Below, piece by piece: positions 30,900 to 43,000 of a stretch of DNA of 64,000 bases. The stretch spans positions 20,508,642 through 20,572,641 of the forward strand of contig CP154954.1 of NCBI GenBank assembly GCA_039621445.1. The letters are read 5' to 3'. How positions within the stretch are numbered: position 1 is the first letter of the stretch; every line of letters starts with the position of its first letter. Position numbers and translations under genes: made by a program. The notes beneath the pieces are model-generated. The model was not told the origin of the DNA and ran no database searches. It saw only the letters and a program-made list of their open reading frames with translations. This DNA is from Euglena gracilis. Its lineage: Eukaryota > Euglenida > Euglenophyceae > Euglenales.

Positions 30900-32864
30900 A
30901 AACAGATTTGTAAGCAAAGCACCCAAAATTTCCCCAAAGCGTGAAGGGTGTGGCTTTTCACAACGGGCGCCCTTTGAAATCTTCCAACAAAAATTCATCA
31001 ATGATGTCCGATCCCACCCCAAGAGGATCCTTGTCTGCGGGCATCCAGATCCGCCCGTAGGGGGCTAGGGGGCTGGGGGGCTGGGGGGGGGGATTGGGTG
31101 GACCCTGTTTGATTTTTTTTTTGTGCAGGCTGTGTGCAATGGTTTTCTTCATCAACACATTCTCAATTTTTACAAAGTATTCTTGAGAGGATTATTTCAG
31201 GGGCTGGCGAAGAACAACGATGAAGAATTTTGCAGCTGTCCAGCTCATCTTGGGGAGTTGCGAGTTGAGTTGCTTTTTTGCTGCTCACTTCCTGTGCTTT
31301 CGCATGGCCCTCCCCCTTTCCATGGCTGCACATTGGGACGAAGGACGACGCCCTGAAATTGCCACTCTTGGATGATTTGAATGTGAAGCCCAGGACCACC
31401 CCCACACAGGCGGAACCCTGGGAACCTGGATATCTGGACACCACACATTCATTTATCCCTTGTGTGATCCCACCCCCTGGAGGGGGACGGGTGAGTGTAT
31501 TTTCAAAAGTGGGTGGGTGGGTTTGGACCGCTGCCCCCCCCCCCCTTGGGGTGGTGTGCGCCAGGGCAGTAGGTTGGACAGAAAATTCTTAAGGGTTTTC
31601 GGCTGATTTTCGGGCGATTTTGGGTGGCTGAGTGGGTGCTGTGGATTGGCAGGTTTTCAAAAAAAAAAGTGGGTGGATGGGTTTTTGCCCAGGAAAGTGC
31701 CAGGGGGTCATTACGTGAACAGCCCCGCCCCCTTCCTTAAGGGGCTAAGTTTTAGGTCAGAAGTTTCTTTCGGCACCTTTTTTTCAGAAGGAATTTTCCT
31801 GCACTATCCTGCTCCGTTGGAAACTCCAAGGCCAGGGCAGGGGGGACATGCAAGTTGCATAGTTTGCTTTTTTTTGCATACTGAATTTTTCTTGCATTTT
31901 TTTTGCATTTTTTTGCATTTTTTTGCATTTTTTTTTTGCATTTTTTGCATTTTTTTGCATTTTTTTTTTTGCATTGGGTATTTTGCCCCCGGTCAGCAGG
32001 GGATTATTTTTTTTCCAAGGGGAGGGTGCGAAGCAAATTGCAGAATTTTTGAAGCCCCGCCGGCCACCGCTGTGTAGGGCCTGGGTGACGGGAAGGTGGC
32101 CGTAGTGCTGGGTGGTGCTGCCGCGGACCGTGATCAATGCGGGACTGAACAAAAGCAATCCGGGGCCTGCCCAGTGGGGAACTAGCGACTTTGCATCCTG
32201 GTGGTGCTGTCCAAATCTCAATACTAAACATGCCCACAAACCCCTGTGCTCACCAACCTATCCTTAATCTCAACCTATTCTTTTGTCTCCTGTCTCTGCA
32301 CCTGCTGATAATTATTCTTCAATCTTTTTTTATTTTTCACTCCTAATTTGTAAATACTTTTCTCAAATAAATACACTTCTTCTGTGCTTCGTTTTCTTGA
32401 CCTTTGAATCAGCTATATTTCAGTCGGGCCTAATGAAAATGAAAATGACCATGCATTGAGGGGAAATGTCTGAGAGTCCAAAAAGAAAGGCCAGGGGGCC
32501 ATGTTTGAATTGAAAATTGAACCTTCTCGGTCAATTTTTGGCGCTGAAAATCATGCGGAACAATTTTATCCCCCTCCCCCTGTATATGCTAAAATACAAC
32601 TGCAGCGACACTGATACACATAAAAATGGTATTGAGGCAATAGAAGTAGGTACACGCTGCCCAAACATTCTTTTTGCCCCTCCAAAAACAGTGCCTCCAA
32701 ATCAACTCCCTGAGAGCCTAAATTCTGCCCAAATATGAGGCTCTTGGCATTGTTGGTACACATTCAGGAAATGTCGTAAGATGTGTGGGAGTGCAGAGGC
32801 AGACAACAGCTGCCCAATGATCTGTATGACTTTCCCAATGCTTCTGGTTTCAGTTCATTGGGGG
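30900..32864. other. Intergenic or intronic; GCATTTTTT repeat
   Basis: 31870-31975 is a run of GCATTTTTT units. 31490-31700 has GGGTGGGTGGG tracts. I see no supported exon. Confidence 0.45.
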
Positions 32865-33265
32865 CAGGCTTTTGCTTAAGGGATTGCAGTTCCCCCGGGG
32901 GGGGGGGGGGCTGGGCTGCAGCTAGTCCAAATCTGGCGAGTGGGATTTCTAGCAGACCCCCCCCGGGGGAGTCTGCTAGCAGGGCTAGCTAGTGGAAATT
33001 TTTTTTCCAGTGCCCGGCGCTTCGAATTTTTTTTGGGACCCCCAAAAATGGCCCAAAATGCCCGTTTTTGGCCATTTTTGGGAATTTTTGGAACAAAATC
33101 AGCCAAAAACCTGTTAAAAACCTCATTTTTCCAGTTCGGGGGACCCCCGGACCCCCCCCCCCCCAGGGGGGAGGGGGTCTAGCTAGTCCACTTTTTCCAG
33201 TGTCTAGCCGATTGGCTAGCCAGTGCCCCCCCCCCCCCCCCCGGGGTCCTTAAGCAAAAAGCCTG
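32865..33265. mobile_element. hAT-like MITE, copy 1, ATTGGGGG duplication
   Basis: The ends are CAGGCTTTTGCTTAAGG and its inverse CCTTAAGCAAAAAGCCTG, with one extra A. They are flanked by ATTGGGGG at 32857-32864 and 33266-33273. The interior contains CTAGCTAGTGG and TCTGCTAGCAGGGCTAGC fold-back parts and G/C runs. A near-identical copy is at 61163-61532. Confidence 0.9.
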
Positions 33266-33764
33266 ATTGGGGGGTTATTATTTCGGCCGTCAAAGTTGGA
33301 GGCGAGGTGAATGTTTTTTTGGGTGTTTTCATCGACTTTTCCCCTGCAAGTTTTTAGGAGTAAATGGGTGTCAAACAAACAAACCGGAGTTTGGTGTCAA
33401 ATGTGGTGTACTAAAGATCTCTTATTCCAAACCAACAAATAAAAAGCACGAGGAGAGCACGACCCTGCCTTGGCTCTTGGGCCCTCTTGTGAAATGCAGG
33501 GAGTCCCCCCATGTTCATCTAACCCCCCGGAAGGGGACCCAGTTATTGAAAGATTTCATTTGTTTATTTTCAATCGTGGGTTGCACCGTTGCTGGCCAGC
33601 CACTGCCTCGGACTTCTACCCCGGGAAAACTTACGTCCCGACCAGAGCGCCGCTGAAGCCCGGAGGTCCTCTGGGACCCTCAGGATCCGTCCAAGCAGTT
33701 TTACTTTCCCAACTTTCTAAACTGCGGCGCGCCGGGGGGTCTGTCAGCGGCGCCCCGGGCACAG

Positions 33765-34725
33765 TGGAGATCGAGGACGAGACGGGGGACGTGCTAGCAG
33801 TGCTCCCGAAGGTGATCGATGCCATCGACGGGGCGAAGGCGGCCGGGGAGCCCGCCTACGTGCACTGCGCCGCCTCGGTTTCCCATCCTGGAAGCCCAAT
33901 GCCCGCACCCGGGTTTGACTGACGATGCGTGACCAGGCCAGCACAAAACCCAGGTCATTCTTGCCTACACTCCCGGGCATTCTGAACCCCCCTCCCCCGC
34001 GGTTGGTCAAATTCAGTCTGGTCCAACCCCACCTGCATTACTAAATCCCCAAATGATACCACGGGGTTTGCTCCTTTTCGCCCGAGGTCCCGGTCCAAAA
34101 GGGGGCTATTATTTGGGGGAGTATTCCCTCCTGAAATCTTTTGAAGTCAAAAAATTCGAGGTTGAAAAGGGCCAAAAAAGAAGCCATTTAACGGATTTGA
34201 GGTCAGGAAGAGTGCTTGAAGATGCATTTGCCCAACAAATGTCTCTCAAAAGAACAGAAATACGGGGGGTATTGTTTTTTGGGGGGGGTGGGAACAGGGA
34301 TTTTTTTTAAGTTTGGACCCCCGGGGGGGGGGGGGGGTGGTCGGGGGGGTGGGTCCGGCCGAGCCCCCCCCCCCGGGGGGGGTCCCCCCGGAGGGGGGTG
34401 GGATATACTTTTCGGCGCCGAAAAAATTCTATTTTTAGCACTTTTCGCGATTTTTCGGCCATTTTTTGTGGGTCCCCCGGGACCCCCCCCCCCCCCCGGG
34501 GGGGCCCCCCCCCGGGGGTGGGTGGGTGGGGGGGGGACCCCCCCCTCCCCCCCGGTCTTAAAAAAACCCCTGGGTGGGAAGGGTTGTACTTTTTGCCACC
34601 ACTTCCAGCCCGAGAGGGCCAGTGTTCGCCATCGCCTACGTGATGAAAGAGAAGGGGCTGAACGCCGCTGATGCTACACGGTACGTGGCGGAGCGCTGGG
34701 GCGCACCCAAGCCCCAAAGCTCGAT
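33765..34725 (+). CDS. Dual-specificity-phosphatase-like gene (partial)
   Basis: Two exon-like segments are visible. 33765-33877 follows GGGCACAG and encodes VEIEDETGDVLAVLPKVIDA, then YVHCAAS, which fits the D-x-x-x...VHCxxG region of DUSP catalytic domains, with the Cys nucleophile at 33866-33868. 34600-34725 encodes PVFAIAYVMKEKGLNAADA and YVAERWG, the helix after the signature. Between them is a G/C-rich intron of ~720 bp with TATTATTTGGG motifs. The Arg of HCx5R should lie at the junction; an Arg codon (AGA) sits just upstream of PVFAIAY, but no canonical GT-AG pair joins the halves in frame. A tiny exon or a degraded gene is possible. The N-terminus was not found. Confidence 0.5.
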
Positions 34726-37700
34726 TGAAAGTCCCTTGTCCCCCCCCCCCCCCGATGGTGCCAGACAGCCCCCCCACCCCAATAGTTTCCCCCCTGATAG
34801 TGTCCCATACCCACCCTGTGGTCGAGCTGGGTATGGGACACTGTTGGGGGGGGGCATGGCACATTACATCACAACACAATGCTAGAATTCCGATTCGATC
34901 ACGAATGAGGTATTTGTGTCTTTTTTTGATGTTTTGAAGTAGCCCAGTGCCCTGGATGTGCTTCAACCACCTGACGAAACCTCACTGAATGCAGTTTTGA
35001 AACGCCAATGAACGCAGTTCTGAAGTCCTGAAGGTCACAGCCAGGCTTCTTTTTAAGGCCCCCAAAGGGGCTCCCCTTCGCAACCAGCCCAGCAGGCATT
35101 CCCAGTGGGCAGGGGTCACAAAAAAAAACCCATTAGACAAAACAACAACAACAAGAACAAACCATCATTTCATCGTTCTTGACCCCTGCTTGAAAATTAG
35201 GGATTATTTTGGCAAATATTTTTCAGGTTGGCCTCTGAAAAATACAAACAATACAAACAAAAAATTTCCGATTATATTCTGCCGGTTTCTTTTTTCAGAA
35301 TGTCCGGCTCGGTTCCGGCCTTACCCTGTCCGGGTGTTGTGTGCTTAAAGAAAACCCATGTCTCCAATTGGCGCAAATCAAATGGTTTAGGGAATAGGAT
35401 TCATGGCAGGGCGGGGTGATCCAACAACCAACTCAGGAGGGCCACCCCTCGTGAGTGAAGCCAGACAAACTAACAAAACAAACAACTCATTTTACTTAGT
35501 TTGTGATTCTTCAGTTTTCTCGGTATTTGGTTGTTGATGAGGCTCCCAGCACCTATTTCCCCTGTGAAATAAGTTTTTTTTGGTATTTGCTTTCCCCAAG
35601 ACTCCAGCTGTTATCAACCACTTTCTGTGGGGGCCAGCTCTTTCTCCGTACCACCACTCTCGTTGTTCAGTGAGCTGCCATGGGTGCTTGCTGGCAACAT
35701 TCCCTTGTGACGGTTTCATCGACCAACTGATCACATATGAGAAGCAGCTCCAGAAATAAGTCCAAAGGGGGCTGGGAACCCTTCCCAGGCTGTATTTTGC
35801 AATGCCGACTCACTGGGCTCATGCGTCAAAAATGGGCCCAGCGCTGCCCCGCCCAGGGTTGACAAGGAGGTCTCTGGGGCCAAAATTATGCGATGATGGT
35901 GCTTTCTACGCTTTCAATGGCGAGTGCCAAAGTAACTTGGGCCACACACATAGATTCACTGAACACCTGTGCGACCCCCCCTGGGGGTGGGTTTTCGAGA
36001 GTGGGTGGGTGGGTCGGGGCCTCTGGACCACAGCCAAAATCGTCCCAAAACGTTCATTTACGTTCAAATTTACGTTCAGCAAGGCCAAAACCCTGACCCA
36101 TGCGCACCCTACCCCTCAGCGGGGGATTGTTTTACTTAAGTCTCAGACCCCCCCCCCCCCAGGGCCGCCCCCAGGAGGGAAGGAGGGAGGGAGGGTAGGT
36201 CATGATCCCCTGGAGGGGGGTCAGATCTTTCCTCCCCCTGTAAAAATACGCACAAAGCGCCAGAAATTTTTGGGGATTTGAAATTTGCCCCCCCAAATGG
36301 CATTTTCGGGCATTTTTTTTCTCACCGACTCTATCAAAAATATTGTGCAATGCACACACAAACACATATCTTATGGCGGGTTCAACCCCCCCCCCCCAAG
36401 AAGGGGAGCAGGGGTGCCTACATCATTTTCAGTTTGGTGACATTGGGGGTCCCCAGGGACAAGCCGAGTGCTTAACCCCCCCCTACGGGGGGCCCTCCCT
36501 CTTTTTTTTGTGCGAAGCAACAAAAAAATTTGGACTCAAGATTGTCTCCCCCAAGCCCCCCACCCCCAAGGTGTGCGTTGCACAGAAATGCTCTCACCAG
36601 TAGGAAGGATGTGGTTGCTTCGGTGCCTGACTGTTGTTCAGTCAAATCCAGCCTGCTCCTCACCATGTTGTCTGCGGCACCTAAGCGCCAAGGGCAGCAT
36701 GCCAGGTAAGCAATGCCGCATGTGCGGCCCCTCAATGACCCCCCCATTGGGTGTCGGCCGCCGTGTCAGTATATGATGTTGTGCGTGTACGGCGTACAAT
36801 GGTGCCTCTGCAGGGTCTGATACTTTGGGGTGGTGGAATGTGGACCATCAAATTAAAGAGGGCTGTCACCGCCCCCCACCTCCCACGCTTCCTCCCTGAT
36901 GCCTGAAATGGTCGGGGTCCCTTGTGAAGCCAGGGTCTCTGGGTCAGGAGGTCAGGAAGTTGTAGCAAACCGGTTCTCGAATTGCCAGGGACAAATGATG
37001 GGCGAGCACCCTGCCGTCACAGCGAGCTCCTTCCGCAGCCTCTCAACCCCTGCCTCCGATAGGCTGAATTTGACCAACCTGGGGGGGGAGGGGGGGGGCA
37101 GGGCAGAACGGGAAGGCCTGGTGGGGGGGGGTGGTCGACCCCCTCCGACACCCTGGTTGTTTGGCCGACTCCCGTTCTGCTTTGAGGGAGGGCCCCTCCC
37201 CGGGAAGGTGGCCCAGACCTGTACTGCGCTGGAAAAACCGGGCCACATACCACCCCCACAAAACTGTCCTCTACCCACTTTTCTCTCACAGGGACCTGAT
37301 AGTCTGGCTCCTGCCCCGTCTCTTGACAGTTTTTCCCCCACATTTTACAGCAATTTCCCACAGTGAAGAAAACTACAAACACTTTTTCCAGGTTTCTGGT
37401 CATGAACATGTGTGAACTTTATTTTGGATTCTTCTGTTGGCGGCAAGCAACTGTCATTTCCCCCTCTGATCGAGACCCCCTCGGAAATTGTCCTCTGGTC
37501 CTGCACTCGCTTGTGCGTCCTCACAATGCGTCCTCACAATGCGTCATCACAATGCGTCATCACAATACGAGGAAAGTCGTCTTTAATAATGAGGAAAGGT
37601 GCTGAAAACCCACCCCAAACACCATGGTCCCCAACCATTACAACGCAAGCTTTTGGGCATTGGCTTCGGAAGTTATCATTGTTTTGCACAATACCTTAAA

Positions 37701-38165
37701 GAGGGGACGTGTTTCGGGTTACCTGACAGTTAGGCCCTGGGCCAATCCGTGTCACCCTGGCTCGGTCACCCCCCCCTGGTGCATTGGGACAGTGCTGAAA
37801 CAGGTTGTGTGTTCAAGGATTTCCTTTCTGTCCCAAACATATTTAAAAGTATTCATCTCAGTTTGAATCTTAAGCCCCCCCCCCCCAGTTGTTTGTTCAC
37901 AAAAACAAGGGAACGCCGTCACACAAGACGCTGTATCAGACCTTCATTTGGGCCCTTGTTGCAAGTGTTAGGCCGGATGACCTCCTTCCTGGCCTGACCC
38001 AGAGCCTTTCTCGCGCTTTCTTGCTGGCCTCCACACTGCTTTTCTAACGTTTATTTTTTTTCTTCACTTGTTGCAAGGGGGGAATGAAACTATGTTTCTT
38101 TTGCAGCCTTTGCATTTTTTCGCTTTTGGTGTTTTTCTTGCATGTTTCGAAACAGTGTCCATGCA
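34726..38165. other. Long stretch without supported exons
   Basis: It contains C/G homopolymer tracts (34740-34860, 36150-36240, 37080-37140), tandem GCGTCCTCACAAT/GCGTCATCACAAT units (about 37510-37570) and A/T-rich parts. Nothing protein-like is convincing, though small exons could be missed. Confidence 0.45.
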
Positions 38166-38166
38166 T

Positions 38167-38381
38167 GAATGCATGCATGTATGTATGTATGTATGTATGT
38201 ATGTATGTATGTATGTATGTATGTATGTATGTATGTATGTATGTATGTATGTATGTATGTATGTATGTATGTATGTATGTATGTATGTATGTATGTATGT
38301 ATGTATGTATGTATGTATGTATGTATGTATGTATGTATGTATGTATGTATGTATGTATGTATGTATGTATGTATGTATGTA

Positions 38382-38418
<37 letters not shown>

Positions 38419-38926
38419 ATGTATGTATGTATGTATGTATGTATGTATGTATGTATGTATGTATGTATGTATGTATGTATGTATGTATGTATGTATGTAT
38501 GTATGTATGTATGTATGTATGTATGTATGTATGTATGTATGTATGTATGTATGTATGTATGTATGTATGTATGTATGTATGTATGTATGTATGTATGTAT
38601 GTATGTATGTATGTATGTATGTGTATGTATGTATGTATGTATGTATGTATGTATGTATGTATGTATGTATGTATGTATGTATGTATGTATGTATGTATGT
38701 ATGTATGTATGTACGTACGTACGTACGTACGTATGTATGTATGTCTGTGTGTGTGTATGTATGTGTGTGTGTATGTATGTATGTATGTATGTATGTATGT
38801 ATGTATGTATGTATGTATGTATGTATGTATGTATGTATGTATGTATGTATGTATGTATGTATGTATGTATGTATGTATGTATGTATGTATGTATGTATGT
38901 ATGTATGTATGTATGTATGTGTTTAT
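38167..38926. repeat. Very long ATGT microsatellite
   Basis: About 760 bp of ATGT tetranucleotide, broken only by short GTGTGT interruptions (about 38385-38400, 38620, 38742-38772) and one ACGT patch (38712-38732). Frames stay open through it on both strands because the unit has no stop in those registers; these are not genes. Confidence 0.98.
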
Positions 38927-39777
38927 TTAAGCATACACACCCACACACTTGCGTTTTTTTTGCGTTTTCTTGCTCGTTTTTGTATTTTTGTGCCGCTTTT
39001 TTCAAAGTCCACGTTGCATTCTCTCCCCCCGTTTGTTGTTCACTTCTGTGCTCTTGATATTTTCACAATCAATCTTCACATTGTGCGATTTGTGATGAAA
39101 TGCGTAGATGGAGCCCCTCTTTGTTGAAAAATTGAGACAGTAATCATCTCATTAGAGTTTTTGGGGGCAGAAGTAGAGTATTTGCAAAAATAGTTTCACA
39201 AGGGTTTTTTGCAGACCATTCAGGTATGTGCTTCCTCTCGCGCAGTATTGTGCAATCAAGGGCTCTTCAAGAAAAATACATGAGAATTATTGAATCATTG
39301 AAACGTTTTCGGAAAGGGGTGGCAAGTCGACAAACAATTGCATGCGGTGATGGCTCCAGATTAACCCTGAATATTCAACGATTGCTCATTTTGTGGTAAT
39401 TTCCTAACTTTTGCTCTTTTGCTCTTTTGCTCTTTTGCGTCCCCAAACTTTTACAGTCTAATGTGTCCATTTCGAAAATTGATTGAAAATTGGCATGGCG
39501 GCCGTCCACATGACAGGGCAGGGGATGATACTTCGGTCTGCATCGTTGATTCTGATGAATTTGACCCCCTGGGAGGACAAATATCACTGCGCTGGTTGAG
39601 TGCCCTCATTCCTCCTCGCAACAGATCAATGTCATTTCTTGCAATCTGCCCTGTAGCGACCATAACAGCCGATGTGTGATGGGCCCGAAGCGGAAAGGGG
39701 ATCGGCCCTCACGTTGATGGGGAGGAGCCTCCCGCATTTTTTTTGTGGTCCTTTTAATACAATTCGTCTCAGAAAAA

Positions 39778-39985
39778 TCTGTGTGCGTGCGTGCGTGCGT
39801 GTATGCGTGCTGTGTTGTGCATGCGGTGTGTGTGTGTGTGTGGTGTGTGTGTTGTGTGTGTGTGTGTGTGTGTGTTGTGTGTGTGTGTGTGTGTGTGTTG
39901 TGCATGAGTGCATGCGTGTGTGTTGTGCATGCATATTGCAAGGGTGTGTGTGTGTGTGTGTTATGTGTGCGTGTGGTGTGTGGCG
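39778..39985. repeat. TG-rich microsatellite
   Basis: Imperfect GTGT/GCGT repeats extend for about 200 bp and end ~50 bp before the first recognised NSUN exon. Confidence 0.95.
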
Positions 39986-40034
39986 TTTTGTCCTAAGTGC
40001 TTCTTGGCCTCAACGTCGGTGCCCCGGCAACCAG

Positions 40035-43000
40035 ACCGCCTAGCGGCCACCCTGCGGGCCTTTGACGCCCACTATGGAGCGGTGTACGGCGGCCGCTGGG
40101 TTGGCCTCAGGCAGGCGATGCAGCGCCTGGGGTGAATCTCATGCACTGCCGCGGTGGCGAGGGGTGGCGGTGGCCACTGTCAGTGTGTTCCTGGGGGACG
40201 GATCGATGGGGACATGCCTCTGATGGGAAAATGTTTTTAGGTAACGATCTAAGCTTGATTATGCATGAAAAAATGTTAAAAAAAGGACTGGGATGTTTAC
40301 TTTTTTTCCTCTTGGTTGGGGAACCTTACTACCCCCCCCCCCCAAGTAATAACCCCCTGGGTATTCTTTTTTTCGCCCGAAGTCCCGGCCCGGGGGGGGG
40401 GAGGGCCATTGTTTGGGCGGGGCAATCGCACCCCAAATTTTTCGAAATTTTTCGAAGTCCCGTAATACGGGCCCAAAACAGCACCCAAAACCACCCTTTG
40501 GGGTCATTTTTTTTTTGTATTTTCTCATGAAATTCAGCATTTTTGGAGGCCAGATGATCCAGAAAAATCAATTTCTTTTCGTATTTTTTTTGTCAGAGAT
40601 TGAGATTTTTACCTATGTTTTCAGGTCAAAATCCGGGTCGTCGGCCCGAGATTGGGGGGAGGGTATTGATTCGGTCGCCGAAGTTGGAACCCGAGCGGGG
40701 GGAGTATTATTTGGGGGTGGTATTATTTGAGGGGAGGGTTTACTTTGCTCTTGAAGCCCCAAACTCCCGGTGTCTTGCAGCAAGAAAGTCAGCCACAACA
40801 CCAAAAAAGAAAGTGGGCCGCACTCCTGTCCTTATTCTCAGCACCGATGGGCCCCATCCCAACCCACGCAGCACATTGTCCGCGTCAACGGCTTTGCCCC
40901 GATGGAGGAGGTGTGTTCTTATCCCAATGACCCGCTGGAACTGTGCCAAAATAGTTTCGACTCTTTGGGTATTTTTCCCTGCTAAAACATGGTAAACGAT
41001 ACCTTAAACGATGCAAGAAGACAGTTCATACTCCGCCCCTAAAACATTTCATGACAGCCGCTGCTGTATTTTTTTGGCACGTGTAAGTGACGGTGTGCAA
41101 TTTGCCTCAGCTGTTTTTTTTTTGCAATTTGCTGTTGTATATTTGTCGTTTGTGGAGACAGAATTGCATTTTACCCCCCCCCCCCCGTCCAACGACCCCC
41201 CCCCCTATGTCCAACGACCCCCCTATGCCCAACGACCCCCCCCCCGGTCAGAGGACACCTTTTCGGACGTTTGATGTTTTTCTGCAGGTGTGTGAAAACT
41301 GGAGGTTTGCCAGCCCTGAAAGGCTTTTCTTCTGCCCTTCTCTTCTACACTGCAGCCCATCGTCCATTAAAATGTTCCCTCTGGGGAGTTTTGTGCATTA
41401 ACGAGCGCTCCACCGGGGAGATAGTGCCTGCGGTTGTTGAAGGAGCTTCACCACACTCCTAACATTCCACCATGACATTTTCGGGTGTTTGCTGGGTTGT
41501 ATGATGGAGTGAAGATGGTTGATGGAATGCAGGGATTGTCGACTGGGTATCTTTGTTTTTTTCCCGATTTTGAAGCAATGTGGATTTTTTCGATTCCAAA
41601 GTGATCCTGTTTGCTGAGGGCAAGAGGGGAACATGGGGCTTGGCACACAGTTTTGGAGGCAAACTGTATTTCACACGCGATGTGCTGCGGGATGATTTCA
41701 TTCCTCCAATTTGGAGGTCCCAAAGATGGAAGAACCGAAGAAAAAGAAGGAAGCTGTACCTGTGGTGGGAAAGGATGGAAAAGTTGTGCAAGAGTTTGCC
41801 GTGATGTGGGATCAGAGAAAGGGTTTCACCAACCGCCCAGTACCCAAAAAAGGGTGACGGAGTGATGGTTGGAGAGACATGTAAGAGAAGCGATGGGAGG
41901 GAAGAGGAAGTTGCGTTATGGTTGCGCCGCTGTGATCCGTTTCGTTTCCGTGACCAGTGTTTTCTGTCACAGAGCCTCTTTATTTACATTGGTCACCAAC
42001 CTTCGTTTGCATTTTCTTTGCATGTTCTCTTGACGTGATCTCCACAACAAAATCGTCCAAGGATGTCAGTTTTGGGTGCTATTTAAGTAAATATTCGTTG
42101 ACAGGGCTGGAAATGGGGGCGCGAAGCGCCGGAAGGAAAACTTTGACCTGTTTGGGGGGGTTTCGGCAAACCTTTTTTCCCGACCCTGTGTCCAATGACC
42201 ACCCCCCCGGTCAGAGGACACCTTTTTGGTCAATACCCTATGTCCAACGACTGCCCCCCCCCCCCCAGTCAGAGGACAGAGCCAGGCACCTATGCCGACC
42301 GCAGCCGACCGCAGCCGACCGCAGCCGACCGCGGCCGACCGCGGGTTTCAGGACTGTCATAGGTGGGGTGCCGACCGCAGCCGACCGCAGCCGACCGCAG
42401 CCGACCGCAGCCGACCGCACAACTTTTTTCTAATTAATGTCAATTATTCAGTGAGAATGATGAATTAGGCTCATTTTTATCCCAGATGTTGAGATTTTTC
42501 TGGCTTATGTGGCTCACGTTGTCACTTTTGGCCACTTTTGGCCACTTTTGGCCATTTTTGGTCGCTTTTGTCCCCTTTTGGCCCATTTGCCACCACAATT
42601 CAACCATTTTGACCGATTTTGACCATTTTTGGCCACTTTTTGCCCATTTCTTGTAATTTTGGGCCATTTTGTCCTGCTCTTGGGCCATTTTGGGCCATTT
42701 TGGGCCATTTTTGACCATTTAAAGCCATTTTCGACCTTTTCTTTTGTTATTTTTGCCCATTTTTTGTTCTCTTTTTGGTCCAATTTGACCATTTTGAGCA
42801 TTTTGCGCCAGTTTGTTGCCAAAAGTGAACAAAAGCTGCTAAAGTGACCCAAATTGGCCAAAAGCAGGGCCATTTTGGGCCATTTTTGGCCCAAAATTTT
42901 TGTTATTTTTGCCTGCTTTGGAACTTTTGGCCATTTTAACCATTTTTTGCCACTTTTAGGCCATTTTTTTTAGGTCACATTTGACTGCTCTTGATGTCAA

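Noticed and set aside
38068-39127. Long open frames of MYVC or TYIH repeats on both strands
   Set aside because: They are translations of the ATGT microsatellite; the unit simply lacks stops in those registers.
39606-39941. Thr/His repeat frames
   Set aside because: Read-through of the TG microsatellite on the minus strand.
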